Shown here in pieces: positions 8,768-17,868 of a stretch of 64,000 bases of DNA. The DNA comes from Chitinophagaceae bacterium DXS (lineage in GTDB: Bacteria > Bacteroidota > Bacteroidia > Chitinophagales > Chitinophagaceae). Each line of letters starts with the position of its first letter. Position 1 is the stretch's first letter. The stretch is taken from NCBI GenBank assembly GCA_030345135.1, contig CP128386.1:2815677-2879676 (forward strand), written 5' to 3'. A program made the translations under genes and the position numbers. The notes beneath the pieces were generated by a model that worked only from the letters and a program-made list of their open reading frames with translations, searched no databases and had not been told where the DNA came from.

Positions 8768-8806
8768 TCTGAAACCTGATACCTGATGGCTCAGAGCTCA
8801 TAGCTA
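8768..8806 (-). repeat. families G and F arrays after hutG
   Basis: On the minus strand the hutG stop TAG is followed directly by TAGCTATGAGCTCTGAGC (family G), then CATCAGGTATCAGGTTTCAG (family F). Confidence 0.75.
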
Positions 8807-9871
8807 CTACACTATCTCCTTACTCACCACAAGCGCTTTGATAAAATCACTCACCAGGTAAGAGACGAGCTTGCCGGTTGCAGGATCTTTGCGTCCGTCG
8901 TTTAATTGCGTGGCTCCCTCACAAATATGTAAATAAGCCACCTGGCAATCGCCGGCGGCATAATGAATGTATTGTCTTGCCTGGAATGTGGTGATACCAA
9001 CAGGTGATGTAGCGCTGCTCAAAGCCTTTTCAACTATGTCCAGATCCAATTCAATGCCGCAATAGGTGTCGTCTGTAAAACTTGTGGCATGCGCTACCGC
9101 CTGCAGGAATGTATGTTTTTCGTGCAGGAAAATATCTTCATAAGTAATAACATCCATAAATGGATTGTTCACGATATCCATCCATACATTTTGCGGCAGG
9201 TAGTTTTCGTGCAAACCTATTACACAATATTTTTCCAGGTAGCCGTCTTCTTCCGCATAACGGAATGCGTTACCACTGTGTCGGCCTTCAGTTGGGCGGT
9301 AATCGCTGTGCGCATCAAGATTAATGGCGTTTATTTCTGCAATAGGTATTAGTCCAGCCTGGTACAGGCCCTTTGCTGCGCCCTTAATACAGCCGTATGC
9401 ATTGTTGTGTCCGCCACCAATTACAATGGGGATCTTATTGTTTTGTGCAATTACTTTAACAAGGTGCTCAACTGCATTGTCAATTGTCTCAACCGCATGG
9501 CGGTAAGCTTCAACGCGTTCTGAATGCCCCTGTGCATTTGTTTCTATCAGCAAAGCGAGCTCGCTAAAATCAAGGTGTCCCAGCAACAGTATTTCATCGC
9601 CCTGTAAAAAATCATTGCTTTGAATATTTAAAAAAGATTTCAGGAAAGGCATCCATACTGTATCGGCTCCGCCGACGCCCATGTTTGCTTTAACGCCTAT
9701 ATCCTCTGGTATACCGAATAATACAAATTTTGCCGGAGATGCAGCAATTGCCTGTTCAATGTTGTTGCCATTTTCCAGTACAAGTATACGCTCTCCCATC
9801 TTGGTCTCAAAACGTCTAATGTTGGTCAGTTGTGCCAGGTTATGCCTGTTGTAAACAGTAAGATGTTGCAT
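8807..9871 (-). CDS. hutG: formimidoylglutamase (arginase superfamily)
   Basis: An arginase/agmatinase-fold enzyme. The manganese-site motifs are all present: 'IGGGHNNAYG', 'NLDAHSDYR' followed by 'GRHSGNAF', and 'GIELDLDIV'. Together with hutI two genes upstream, this points to hydrolysis of N-formimidoyl-L-glutamate to glutamate, the last step of histidine degradation. I use ATG at 9871 (354 aa); the longer frame would need a TTG three codons earlier. It follows the Gcr-like gene by about 48 bp on the same strand, so the three genes probably form one operon. An arginase with another substrate is the alternative. Confidence 0.85.
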   Translation of the reverse strand: MQHLTVYNRHNLAQLTNIRRFETKMGERILVLENGNNIEQAIAASPAKFVLFGIPEDIGVKANMGVGGADTVWMPFLKSFLNIQSNDFLQGDEILLLGHLDFSELALLIETNAQGHSERVEAYRHAVETIDNAVEHLVKVIAQNNKIPIVIGGGHNNAYGCIKGAAKGLYQAGLIPIAEINAINLDAHSDYRPTEGRHSGNAFRYAEEDGYLEKYCVIGLHENYLPQNVWMDIVNNPFMDVITYEDIFLHEKHTFLQAVAHATSFTDDTYCGIELDLDIVEKALSSATSPVGITTFQARQYIHYAAGDCQVAYLHICEGATQLNDGRKDPATGKLVSYLVSDFIKALVVSKEIV

Positions 9872-9919
9872 GTCAATCAAAGCTTTAATTATTTAAAAAA
9901 TATGATTGTCTGTTTCTAT

Positions 9920-11968
9920 TTAAACGTCCGGCATTGCTACTGCTAAAGTATCTTCCTTAGCTGCACCCTTGCCGGGGCGAATAAAACGCATGGGGTACTT
10001 TTTAAAATAGCGCAAAAGAATTTTAAGAAATTCGGGGTATTCTCTCAGCTTAATGCCGCGCGATTTTACTGCGACTATAAACGCGAGTGAAAAGCTAACT
10101 AAAAAATTGATGAAACCAATGCCTAATACGCCTAATATTACAACTAAAATATATTGCCAGGTTAAATTGGTAAAACCGACGCCATAAATGCCAATGGATG
10201 TATTCGCTGCAGAAATGGTGATATGCCTGATATCGAACGGGATCCCAAATATTTTTGGCACCAATCCGGCCATACCAAGAAAGAAGCCAAGCGCCACGTT
10301 ACCGGCAATACTTCCGGCATAGTGATCAATGAAAGCGGCAAATCTTTCTCTTCTCTCCTTCTTCATTGTTAGTGTGAGTACGGGGTGGCGCTCCAGCCTT
10401 TTCTTCACTTTTCCGTACTGAATTTTGTTTTGTACAAAACCTGCCAGCAGCCCGCTGATAAAAAGAAATACGCCTGTGTTCATGGCATAGGCGAGGGACA
10501 AGCTGTGCCAGGGATGCTGGTCTTCCAGTAAATTCATTGCCTGTGCACCTTCAACAATCTTTTTGTGTGTACACAGTTCGTATAGCCAGGCCAACAGGTA
10601 GCTACCGGGAAAAACGATGATCAGGTTACCAAAAAAAGATGCTACCTGGCTTCGCATCACTTTGGATACAGTAATTGCAAGGCTATAAAGATTAGGTTGA
10701 TCATTCTTCCTGTTATCCAGTGACTCAGCAAGTGCACTTGCCGTAAAAGCCGGCTGCTTGGTTGCAAGTGATGAATGCGTATGTTCAATTAAAAGAAACC
10801 CGAGGCTGTAGTTGACGCTATAGGCCACGCCTGCCCAAAACGGGGGAAAATGGACTTTTGTAAGCAGATTTTTAAATACAGCGGTGAAGCAAATGATCAA
10901 ACCTCCCCACATGGCACTAATGATCATTTTATTGTATTCGCGCCGGGAGGAAGTAATGTATTTATTGCCTTTAATTCCTTTATGTTCTGCTATCCGGTAG
11001 GCAATGTAACCAAGGCTTTGGGACGATAGTTCCCTGATACTGTTTTTGCGTTTTTCATTCCGGATAAGCCGGATAAAAAAGTCAACAACTTTGTAGGTAT
11101 GGAATGTTTGATCAGTATCCGCCGAGGCTACAATGATTTTCATGCGGTTAAGGCAGGTTTCCATTACGAGCAGTGTATATGTAAGCGATAAGCTGGCGCC
11201 TTCTTCTGCTTGTGTTTCCTTCATCTGTTGCAGGCAGGCGAGACATGTGTCCAATACGCTGTCAAGCTTGTCTGCATCTTTGGTTACTTCGTCATAAGGG
11301 ACATTTTCTTTTGCTTCGAGTTCCGTGATGAGGACGGAAAGGTTATTCTGCTCAATAAACGGATTTTCATCAACATATTCCTCAGGAATTACCGCATGAA
11401 CTTCGTGATCATAACTTAAGGAAACAATTTTATAAGACAGAACGATCAGAGACTTAAACAACTGCTTTTGCAGCAGGTGATTGCTTTTGCTTAACGGTAC
11501 CCCAAGAGTTTCAAAAAATACCTGCCAGGTATCGGTGGAAATGCGCTCAACCCAAACATAATCATTGTGTTTGTAAAATACGCGATTGATTACATACAGA
11601 AAGTCATTTTCATCCTGCAGTGCAGGCAAAAATTTATGATTGATCCTTTTAACCAGTTCCTGCACAAAACCACGCGCTTTCAATACGCCGCTTTCAGTTA
11701 AAGCAGGAATAAGATTGGTATTGATCAATTGTGAAAGCATTGCTGCCTGTAAATTCCTGAGTACCGAAGGATGTTCATGCAGTTGCTGAATAGCGGTTTG
11801 CATCCTGGTTTCTGCGGCGGTCGCAAACTGTGTGGATTTAGGACGTATTTGTTTGAAAAAATCGACAAGGAAGTTAAGGCCTGTGTCTTTGTCGGATACA
11901 CGTAATTCCAGTCCATCCTCTATTGTAGCTGTTATTAAATCGGCATGTTTTTTCTTTTTTTTCAGCAT
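9920..11968 (-). CDS. Gcr-like membrane protein ('site-specific recombinase' family)
   Basis: A 682-residue protein of the Gcr family that databases call 'site-specific recombinase'. It has a soluble helical half with basic stretches (1-~340), then at least six hydrophobic segments: near 'MIISAMWGGLIICFTAVF', 'FWAGVAYSVNYSLGFLLI', 'LIIVFPGSYLLAWLY', 'GVFLFISGLLAGF', 'NVALGFFLGMAG' and 'ILVVILGVLGIGFINFLV'. I see no tyrosine- or serine-recombinase catalytic signature, so the recombinase name should be doubted. It sits between hutI and hutG, about 50 bp from each, so a membrane role linked to histidine use or simple co-transcription is possible. Confidence 0.7.
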   Translation of the reverse strand: MLKKKKKHADLITATIEDGLELRVSDKDTGLNFLVDFFKQIRPKSTQFATAAETRMQTAIQQLHEHPSVLRNLQAAMLSQLINTNLIPALTESGVLKARGFVQELVKRINHKFLPALQDENDFLYVINRVFYKHNDYVWVERISTDTWQVFFETLGVPLSKSNHLLQKQLFKSLIVLSYKIVSLSYDHEVHAVIPEEYVDENPFIEQNNLSVLITELEAKENVPYDEVTKDADKLDSVLDTCLACLQQMKETQAEEGASLSLTYTLLVMETCLNRMKIIVASADTDQTFHTYKVVDFFIRLIRNEKRKNSIRELSSQSLGYIAYRIAEHKGIKGNKYITSSRREYNKMIISAMWGGLIICFTAVFKNLLTKVHFPPFWAGVAYSVNYSLGFLLIEHTHSSLATKQPAFTASALAESLDNRKNDQPNLYSLAITVSKVMRSQVASFFGNLIIVFPGSYLLAWLYELCTHKKIVEGAQAMNLLEDQHPWHSLSLAYAMNTGVFLFISGLLAGFVQNKIQYGKVKKRLERHPVLTLTMKKERRERFAAFIDHYAGSIAGNVALGFFLGMAGLVPKIFGIPFDIRHITISAANTSIGIYGVGFTNLTWQYILVVILGVLGIGFINFLVSFSLAFIVAVKSRGIKLREYPEFLKILLRYFKKYPMRFIRPGKGAAKEDTLAVAMPDV

Positions 11969-12018
11969 CCATATCCGGTTTTAATGAGCAAATATTTCCT
12001 GGCAAAGCTGTCATCGTG

Positions 12019-13272
12019 TTAGCGAGTCATAACAAACGATCCGTTGATCATAACCTTTTCTATCATATTGTTTCCAAAAGCGTACGGCAAATAAGCAAGT
12101 GAGGACATCGGCCTCGTAAATATAATATTTGCTTTCTTTCCAATAGTAATACTTCCAACTTCATTTTCTAAATTCATAGCAAATGCCCCATTCACAGTGG
12201 CCGCATTTATGGCTTCTTCGGGAAGCATTTTCATTTGGATACAGCTAAGTGACACCACAAAGTTCATATTACCGCTGGGCGAAGAACCGGGGTTAAAATC
12301 AGACGCCAGGGCAACTGCACAACCTGCGTCGATCAGCTGCCGGGCGGGTTGGTATTGCATGCGCAGAAAAAAGGCAGCCGTGGGCAATAAGGTACACAAG
12401 CCCTGCCAGGTTGGGGATGACAGATGTTCTATTTCGTCTTCAGTCAGCGTTTCAAGATGGTCCAGCGAAACTGCATTTAAAGCAATACCTGCTTCTATAC
12501 CTCCAATGCTGTTCAATTGATTCACATGCAGCTTCGGCCTTAGCCCGTATTGAGCTCCGGCTTCACAAACGCGCTGCATTTCTTCCACTGAAAAAAATCC
12601 TTCCTCACAAAAAACATCAACAAAATCTGCCAGCTGTTCTTCTGCAATTACAGGTAACATGTCTTCAATAATCAGCCTGATGTATCCTTCGTGATCATTT
12701 TTGTACTTTGCGGGAAAGGCATGTGCCGCTAAAAAAGTACTTTTAATGGGTATGGAGGCATTTTCTTTCAACCGCTTTATAACCCTCAACATTTTCAATT
12801 CGCCTTCCACACTCAGTCCATAACCGCTTTTAATTTCGAGTGCGCCGGTACCAAGCGCAATAAGTTCATTTAACCGCTTATAAGCACTTTCATATAGCGC
12901 ATCTTCAGAAGTTGCGTTTAGCTTTGCCGCCGAGTTAAGAATGCCTCCGCCTTTGGCAGCAATAGCAGCATAACTCAGGCCGTTGATCTTGTCGACAAAT
13001 TCTTCTTCTCTGCTTGCAGCAAAAACAAGATGGCTATGGCTGTCGCACCAGCATGGCAATACATAGCTTCCATCAGCATCAATGATATCCATTGCGGTCA
13101 AATGCTCCGGCAAGTCCTGCATTTTTCCAAAAGCCTTAATAATGCCATCTTCCACGTACAAAAAAGCATCATCAATACAAGGCAGTTCTTTCAATCCTTC
13201 TCCGCGTAATATTCCCGTTTCTTTCCTTGTATTTACCAGGCTTCGTATGTTTCTTATAAGGACTGTGTGCAT
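12019..13272 (-). CDS. hutI: imidazolonepropionase
   Basis: A 417-residue amidohydrolase matching HutI: 'DADGSYVLPCWCDSHSHLVFA' with the metal-binding HxH, 'GTGALEIKSGYGL', 'AHAFP', 'HVNQLNSIGG', 'SLDHLE' and 'ALASDFNPGS' with the metal-binding Asp. It opens the imidazolone ring to N-formimidoyl-glutamate in histidine degradation, feeding hutG downstream. Histidase (hutH) and urocanase (hutU) are not in the window. It is the first gene of a three-gene minus-strand operon and diverges from the patatin gene. Confidence 0.93.
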   Translation of the reverse strand: MHTVLIRNIRSLVNTRKETGILRGEGLKELPCIDDAFLYVEDGIIKAFGKMQDLPEHLTAMDIIDADGSYVLPCWCDSHSHLVFAASREEEFVDKINGLSYAAIAAKGGGILNSAAKLNATSEDALYESAYKRLNELIALGTGALEIKSGYGLSVEGELKMLRVIKRLKENASIPIKSTFLAAHAFPAKYKNDHEGYIRLIIEDMLPVIAEEQLADFVDVFCEEGFFSVEEMQRVCEAGAQYGLRPKLHVNQLNSIGGIEAGIALNAVSLDHLETLTEDEIEHLSSPTWQGLCTLLPTAAFFLRMQYQPARQLIDAGCAVALASDFNPGSSPSGNMNFVVSLSCIQMKMLPEEAINAATVNGAFAMNLENEVGSITIGKKANIIFTRPMSSLAYLPYAFGNNMIEKVMINGSFVMTR

Positions 13273-13463
13273 GCGGCAATATTACAAAAGCATTTATATC
13301 TAATGCCTTATTTAATGTCAAAATTTTGATCATAATCTGCTTGCAATCGGATGAATTGTACCGCAAATCAAATTCCAATAAAAGTTTAGCTAATGTTCTT
13401 TCACAGAGGTTTATATATCAGATTCATCGTTACATTGTATTTTTATTTCTGAATCATGTGCTG

Positions 13464-15707
13464 ATGCAAAGACTTCTGGTAACCCTTTTTGTTGTTTGTT
13501 TTGTAATGAACCTTGCGGCTCAGAATATAAATGCGCCTAAAATTGGTGTTACATTAAGTGGCGGCGGAGCCAAAGGGCTTGCACATATTGGCATTCTGAA
13601 AGCCATTGATTCAGCAGGTATTCGTGTTAATTATATTACCGGTACAAGCATGGGAAGCATCATGGGGGCGCTGTACGCATGTGGATATTCGGCAGATACG
13701 ATCGAAAAAATTGCCCGCAGCATTGACTGGGAGCTACTCCTCACCAATTCCTCTTCGCTTCGTTCGCTCACCATGGAAGAAAAAGATGAATACAACAAAT
13801 ATGCAGTAGAACTGCCATGGGTAAATCATGGATTTCGTTTTCCAAGCGGAGTTCTGGAATCTGAAGAATTATGGCTCAAATTTTCAGAATTATTTTTTCC
13901 TGTTTATAAGATTAAAGATTTTTCAAAGCTGCCAAAAGGGTTCAGATGTATTGCCGCAGATGTATCTACGGGCGAAGCAGTTGTTTTGCAGAAAGGAGAA
14001 CTTGTTTATGCTGTAAGAAGCAGTATGGCTATCCCTTCTGTTTTTACTGCTGTGAATTACGAGAACAGGAAATTGATTGATGGTGGCGTCGTGAGAAATT
14101 TTCCTGTGACTGATGCCAAAAAGATGGGAGCGGATTTTATAATCGGAAGTAACGTTGCGCAGGGCCTGCTACCTCCCGAAAAGATCAAGAACGTATTTCA
14201 GATACTGCTCCAGGTTGCTTTCTTTCGCGAAGATGCGGATTCAAAACTTGAGCGCCAGTTATGCGATATATATGTGCCGCATAAGTTAACAGATTACACT
14301 ATGGGGAGTTTTGGTTCTTCTGACGAAATAATTGACGAAGGAGTAAAACGTGGCAGGGAATTATATCCGACATTAAAACATTTAGCTGATTCATTGCGCG
14401 CCAAATACCCGACTGCGTACAAAGATCCGGGCAACATTGTTAAAAAAGAAGATTCTGTTTATATAACAGCTTATGAAATAAGGGGATTAAAACAAACCCA
14501 GGAAGATTTCTTTATACACAGGGCACAATTTGAACTGAATAAATATTACACGCCTTCCCTGTTATCTGAGCACATCAGGAAAGCATTCGGCACGCGCTAT
14601 TATCAAAAAATAATTTATTCGTTACAGCCATTTCCGGATGGCAGCGCTAAGATTATTTTTGAGGTAGAAGAGAACCCGCTATCATTTGCAAAGCTGGGAT
14701 TAATCTACAACAGCTTCCTCGGCGTAAGTCTCGTTGGAAATTTTACCACCAGGAATACCTTGCTGCCTTATTCAAGAAGTTTCCTGACTGCTAACATTGG
14801 CGAAAACATGCGGTTAAAAGGTGAGCACACACAGTTTGTCGGCCCCCTTAAAAACCTGTCAGCATCTCTCAAATCACAAATAGAACAACTGAACATAAAT
14901 TCATATTCTGATTTCAGGAAAGATGGTTTGTACAAGCAGTTCTACTTCACCGTAGATCTGAGTACGCAGATAAGTGTAAAAAGGAAAATGGCTTTGGGAT
15001 TGGGTACCAGATTTGAGACTTTTGCTTACAAACCCGGTTTACCTTCTAAATTTGAACTAAGGGGAAGCAATAACTTCTTCAATTCCTACGGCTTTTTTAA
15101 ATTTAATACGCTCAATTCCAACATTTATCCCAAAACCGGTTTCAGGATAGATTTTGAGGCAGGCGCAGTGTACAATCAACATCCGGATCTGCAATTCTAT
15201 ATGAATGGCAACCTGATAGGCAACCAGGATTCTTTGGGTTTTTCGTTTAATAACTATACCAGGACAAAGTTGAATGCTGAGCATTATGTGAAGTTGTCCC
15301 GCAAATATGTCTTGCTGACCCAGTTCCAGGCCGGCATGAACCTGAACTACGCTCAGAGTATATTGAATGATTTCAACGTTGGCGGGATGAATAGCGTATA
15401 TCGCAACCAGGTAACGTTTGCAGGCCTAAATGAAGGAACGGTGAACACCAGTAGTGTTGCAAGCCTTCAGTTGGGGCTGCGTTATCAAATGTTTCCCAAC
15501 CTGTTCCTGACAGCAAAAGCCAATGCGGGCGCATATAATTTTGTTAGCAGCAACAACAGGCTGCAGTTTTCTAATGCTTCGTTGTTATCGGGATACAGTC
15601 TTTCACTTGGCTACAATTTTCTATTAGGTCCGTTGGAAGTAACTGCAATGTATTGTGATCAGTCAAAACAGATCTTGCCTTACATTAATTTGGGAATACC
15701 ATTTTAA
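13464..15707 (+). CDS. patatin-like phospholipase with C-terminal outer-membrane barrel
   Basis: I start at ATG 13464 (747 aa), which gives a clean signal peptide 'MQRLLVTLFVVCFVMNLAAQ'; the longer open frame from 13326 does not. The patatin domain carries the oxyanion motif 'GGGAKG' (33-38), the nucleophile elbow 'GTSMG' (Ser62) and the catalytic Asp in 'DGG' (Asp206). A POTRA-like segment ('YITAYEIRGLKQTQEDF') and a C-terminal BamA/Omp85-type barrel follow. The layout resembles type Vd autotransporters (PlpD-like), which hydrolyse phospholipids at or beyond the outer membrane. The stop runs straight into a family E repeat array. Confidence 0.87.
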   Translation: MQRLLVTLFVVCFVMNLAAQNINAPKIGVTLSGGGAKGLAHIGILKAIDSAGIRVNYITGTSMGSIMGALYACGYSADTIEKIARSIDWELLLTNSSSLRSLTMEEKDEYNKYAVELPWVNHGFRFPSGVLESEELWLKFSELFFPVYKIKDFSKLPKGFRCIAADVSTGEAVVLQKGELVYAVRSSMAIPSVFTAVNYENRKLIDGGVVRNFPVTDAKKMGADFIIGSNVAQGLLPPEKIKNVFQILLQVAFFREDADSKLERQLCDIYVPHKLTDYTMGSFGSSDEIIDEGVKRGRELYPTLKHLADSLRAKYPTAYKDPGNIVKKEDSVYITAYEIRGLKQTQEDFFIHRAQFELNKYYTPSLLSEHIRKAFGTRYYQKIIYSLQPFPDGSAKIIFEVEENPLSFAKLGLIYNSFLGVSLVGNFTTRNTLLPYSRSFLTANIGENMRLKGEHTQFVGPLKNLSASLKSQIEQLNINSYSDFRKDGLYKQFYFTVDLSTQISVKRKMALGLGTRFETFAYKPGLPSKFELRGSNNFFNSYGFFKFNTLNSNIYPKTGFRIDFEAGAVYNQHPDLQFYMNGNLIGNQDSLGFSFNNYTRTKLNAEHYVKLSRKYVLLTQFQAGMNLNYAQSILNDFNVGGMNSVYRNQVTFAGLNEGTVNTSSVASLQLGLRYQMFPNLFLTAKANAGAYNFVSSNNRLQFSNASLLSGYSLSLGYNFLLGPLEVTAMYCDQSKQILPYINLGIPF

Positions 15708-15828
15708 TTGAAAATTGAAAATGGAGAATTGAAAATAGTATTGGTTACACAGTTGCACAGAGGTATAAAAAGTCTTGCAAAATCTCAGTGCACTCTGTGG
15801 GTTCTCTGCGTACGTCTGTGTAACAATT
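15708..15828. repeat. families E and J between convergent genes
   Basis: Right after the patatin stop come TTGAAAATTGAAAATGG heptads (family E). From 15742 to 15828 a family J stretch (GGTTACACAG ... CTGTGTAAC) carries inverted ends. Confidence 0.75.
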
Positions 15829-15839
15829 ATCCTCCAACA

Positions 15840-16130
15840 TTAGATAATCGCAATTTTAAAAGGTTCGATCCGGATCTCATCCCATACGCGTCCTGTTACA
15901 TAAGGATCTTCAGCGATCCACTGCTTTACGGCATCCTGGTTCTCAAGTTCAACAACAAGCATAGAACCATGCATTTTACCAGCATCGGAGATTGTGGCTC
16001 CGCCTACTTTCAATATTCCTTTTGCTTGCTCGTTGCGAGCCCTTTCTAAATGTTGTTCTCTTACAGCGAGCCTTCTGTCAAGTGCTTCGCCATCTTTAAA
16101 GTCTTCAGCTAAGATTAAGAATTGTGGCAT
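15840..16130 (-). CDS. YCII-related domain protein
   Basis: A 96-residue YciI-like protein: 'MPQFLILAEDFKDGEALDRR', 'REQHLERA', 'GKMHGSMLVVELENQDAVKQW', 'EDPYVTG' and 'IRIEPFK'. The His/Asp pair typical of the dimeric YCII fold is present (R-x-x-H and E-D-P). Function in the family is mostly unknown; some members are dehydrochlorinase-like. I use ATG 16130, because the longer frame from 16289 is translated family F repeat ('TPYTSSLIPYTLYLIPD'). Confidence 0.85.
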   Translation of the reverse strand: MPQFLILAEDFKDGEALDRRLAVREQHLERARNEQAKGILKVGGATISDAGKMHGSMLVVELENQDAVKQWIAEDPYVTGRVWDEIRIEPFKIAII

Positions 16131-16134
16131 GGGG

Positions 16135-16142
16135 CAAAGGTA
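16135..16142 (-). promoter_or_regulatory. -7 promoter box before the YCII gene
   Basis: TACCTTTG on the minus strand lies 4 bases before the ATG at 16130, implying a leaderless or nearly leaderless transcript. No -33 TTG is seen at the usual distance. Confidence 0.4.
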
Positions 16143-16338
16143 GGAGGTTTCAGGTAGAAGGCATGAGGCGTCAGGTATCAGGTATAAGGTGTAAGGTATA
16201 AGGCTTGAGGTGTAAGGTGTAAGGGTGGGCATCGATAAAAAAATGCGCAGAAAAAAATTTCTCCGCATTAAAAACTTAATATCCGGCACTTAGAACTCTT
16301 TCAACTTCGCTCTGAACACCTGATACCTTATACCTCTC
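16140..16338. repeat. family F inverted pair (GTATCAGG heptads)
   Basis: Heptads like AGGTATCAGGTATAAGGTG fill 16140-16226. The reverse complement CACCTGATACCTTATACC (16317-16335) leads into the MFS stop. The longer apparent reading frame upstream of the YCII gene is this repeat. Confidence 0.8.
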
Positions 16339-17604
16339 CTACGCTCCTTCCGGCTGCACCACTGGGCTCTCCCTGGGTTTTAACTTTTGCTGAACCTGGC
16401 GGTTGATGATATACATCATTCCTAATGTGATCAGCATTGATACGGTTACAACATAGCCCAGTGTATCGTAATGTTTTAAATAGCCTGTAGAAGTCTGCGC
16501 CACTATTTGTCCGGCGCATGCCGCCGCAATACCTCCGGAAATTTGCTGAACAGATGAGTTGATGCTCATAAATGCACCGCGATCCTGTGGATCAGGAACT
16601 GCTGTCATTAATGCACTGGATGCAATCATGCGTGATGTGATTCCCGCAAACATGAAGATGTTGATCAATATTACACCCCATAATGGGGTAATGCCCAGTC
16701 TGGTGTAATACAGCACCATAATAATGCTGATAACAGTGCCAAGGAAGAATACCTTGTATTTACCTATCTTATCACTCAACTTGCCTGCCAGCGGTCCAAT
16801 CACCATGGCAAACATACCGGAAACGAGATACAGGGTAGGTAACTGTTCCATCGTCAATCCCATATTGTGAATGCCGAATGCGCTTCCAAAAGGCATCAAC
16901 ATAAAGCCTCCTGTTGCAAGTAACGTTGTTGCCAGGAATCCTCTTGCATAAGGCGTTTTAACCAGTGTTGAAGCAAGATGATGAAACGGATTGCGATCTG
17001 ATTTGTATTTAAGGTGCTCGTTAACCGGTTTCAGATAGATGGTCATAATAATACCAACGGCAATACCAAGACCCGCGATCATGAGGAAAGGCGAATGCCA
17101 GCCCCATCTGTTAGCGAGAAACAGGCCTACCGGAATGCCTAATACCTGGCTTGCGGCAAAGGCCATCTGCACAAACCCCATAACCCTGCCGCGCTGTTCC
17201 ATCTTAAAAATATCTGTCACAATGGCCAAACCAATTGATGAGATAACGCCACCAAAAATGCCGGTCACAATTCTTGCAATCAACAGGAATTGATAATTGG
17301 GTGCAAGGCCACACAGGATCGTGCCGATGATAAAACCGGTATAAAAGAACATCAGTAATTTCTTCCGGTCGTATTTATCCGCGAAACCGGCGGACAATAA
17401 GCCCGATGCTCCGGCGCTGAATGCGTAGGCGGAAACCACGAATCCGAATTGAGATGTGTTAATGTGAAGTTTGTCAAGCAATATGGCGCTTAATGGTGAA
17501 AGCACCATGAAGTCCAGCACAACGGTAAATTGTATAAATGCAAGTATCGCAATAACAAAAACCTGGTATTTAGTGAAGGTTGGCTTAGAAGCAGTGTTGT
17601 TCAT
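16339..17604 (-). CDS. MFS transporter (DHA1-like drug/metabolite efflux)
   Basis: A 421-residue major facilitator with about 12 hydrophobic segments. The loop 2-3 signature 'GFADKYDRKKLLMFFYTGF' and the motif-C-like 'GFVQMAFAASQVLGIPVGL' in segment 5 mark it as an exporter-type DHA1 protein. It probably uses the proton gradient; the substrate is unknown. I use ATG 17604 ('MNNTASKPTFTKYQ'), 12 codons inside the longest frame. Family F repeats follow the stop. Confidence 0.88.
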   Translation of the reverse strand: MNNTASKPTFTKYQVFVIAILAFIQFTVVLDFMVLSPLSAILLDKLHINTSQFGFVVSAYAFSAGASGLLSAGFADKYDRKKLLMFFYTGFIIGTILCGLAPNYQFLLIARIVTGIFGGVISSIGLAIVTDIFKMEQRGRVMGFVQMAFAASQVLGIPVGLFLANRWGWHSPFLMIAGLGIAVGIIMTIYLKPVNEHLKYKSDRNPFHHLASTLVKTPYARGFLATTLLATGGFMLMPFGSAFGIHNMGLTMEQLPTLYLVSGMFAMVIGPLAGKLSDKIGKYKVFFLGTVISIIMVLYYTRLGITPLWGVILINIFMFAGITSRMIASSALMTAVPDPQDRGAFMSINSSVQQISGGIAAACAGQIVAQTSTGYLKHYDTLGYVVTVSMLITLGMMYIINRQVQQKLKPRESPVVQPEGA

Positions 17605-17712
17605 GTAGTCTAAATTAATGCACCAAAGTAAACACCGCAAATATGCAAATTCAACCGCATTTAGGTAAACAGATAATGGATGGTAGGTAAATGCAGGGAT
17701 TTGGGAGGGGAA

Positions 17713-17868
17713 GGTTCAATGGATAATTGAAAATTGACAATTGAAAATGAAGATAAGGTATCAGGCGTCAGGTATCAGGTTTCAGGAATGCAATTGAGAA
17801 TTGATAACTGAAAGTGCCGCGAAATATTCTCTGCATTACATTTTCAATTATCAATTCTCCATTGTCAA
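17713..17868. repeat. family E inverted pair with family F inside
   Basis: TGAAAATTGACAATTGAAAATG (from 17724) is mirrored by CATTTTCAATTATCAATTC ending at the prfC stop, and TATCAGGCGTCAGGTATCAGG heptads (17760-17785) lie between. On the minus strand the prfC TAA continues as TTGACAATGGAGAATTGA. Confidence 0.8.

Noticed and set aside
9920-11968. Integrase or mobile element, from the family name 'site-specific recombinase'
   Set aside because: It is a multi-span membrane protein without catalytic recombinase motifs, sitting inside a metabolic operon; no att sites or direct repeats were seen.
16131-16289. N-terminal extension of the YCII protein
   Set aside because: It translates family F repeats, and a -7 box lies 4 bases before ATG 16130.
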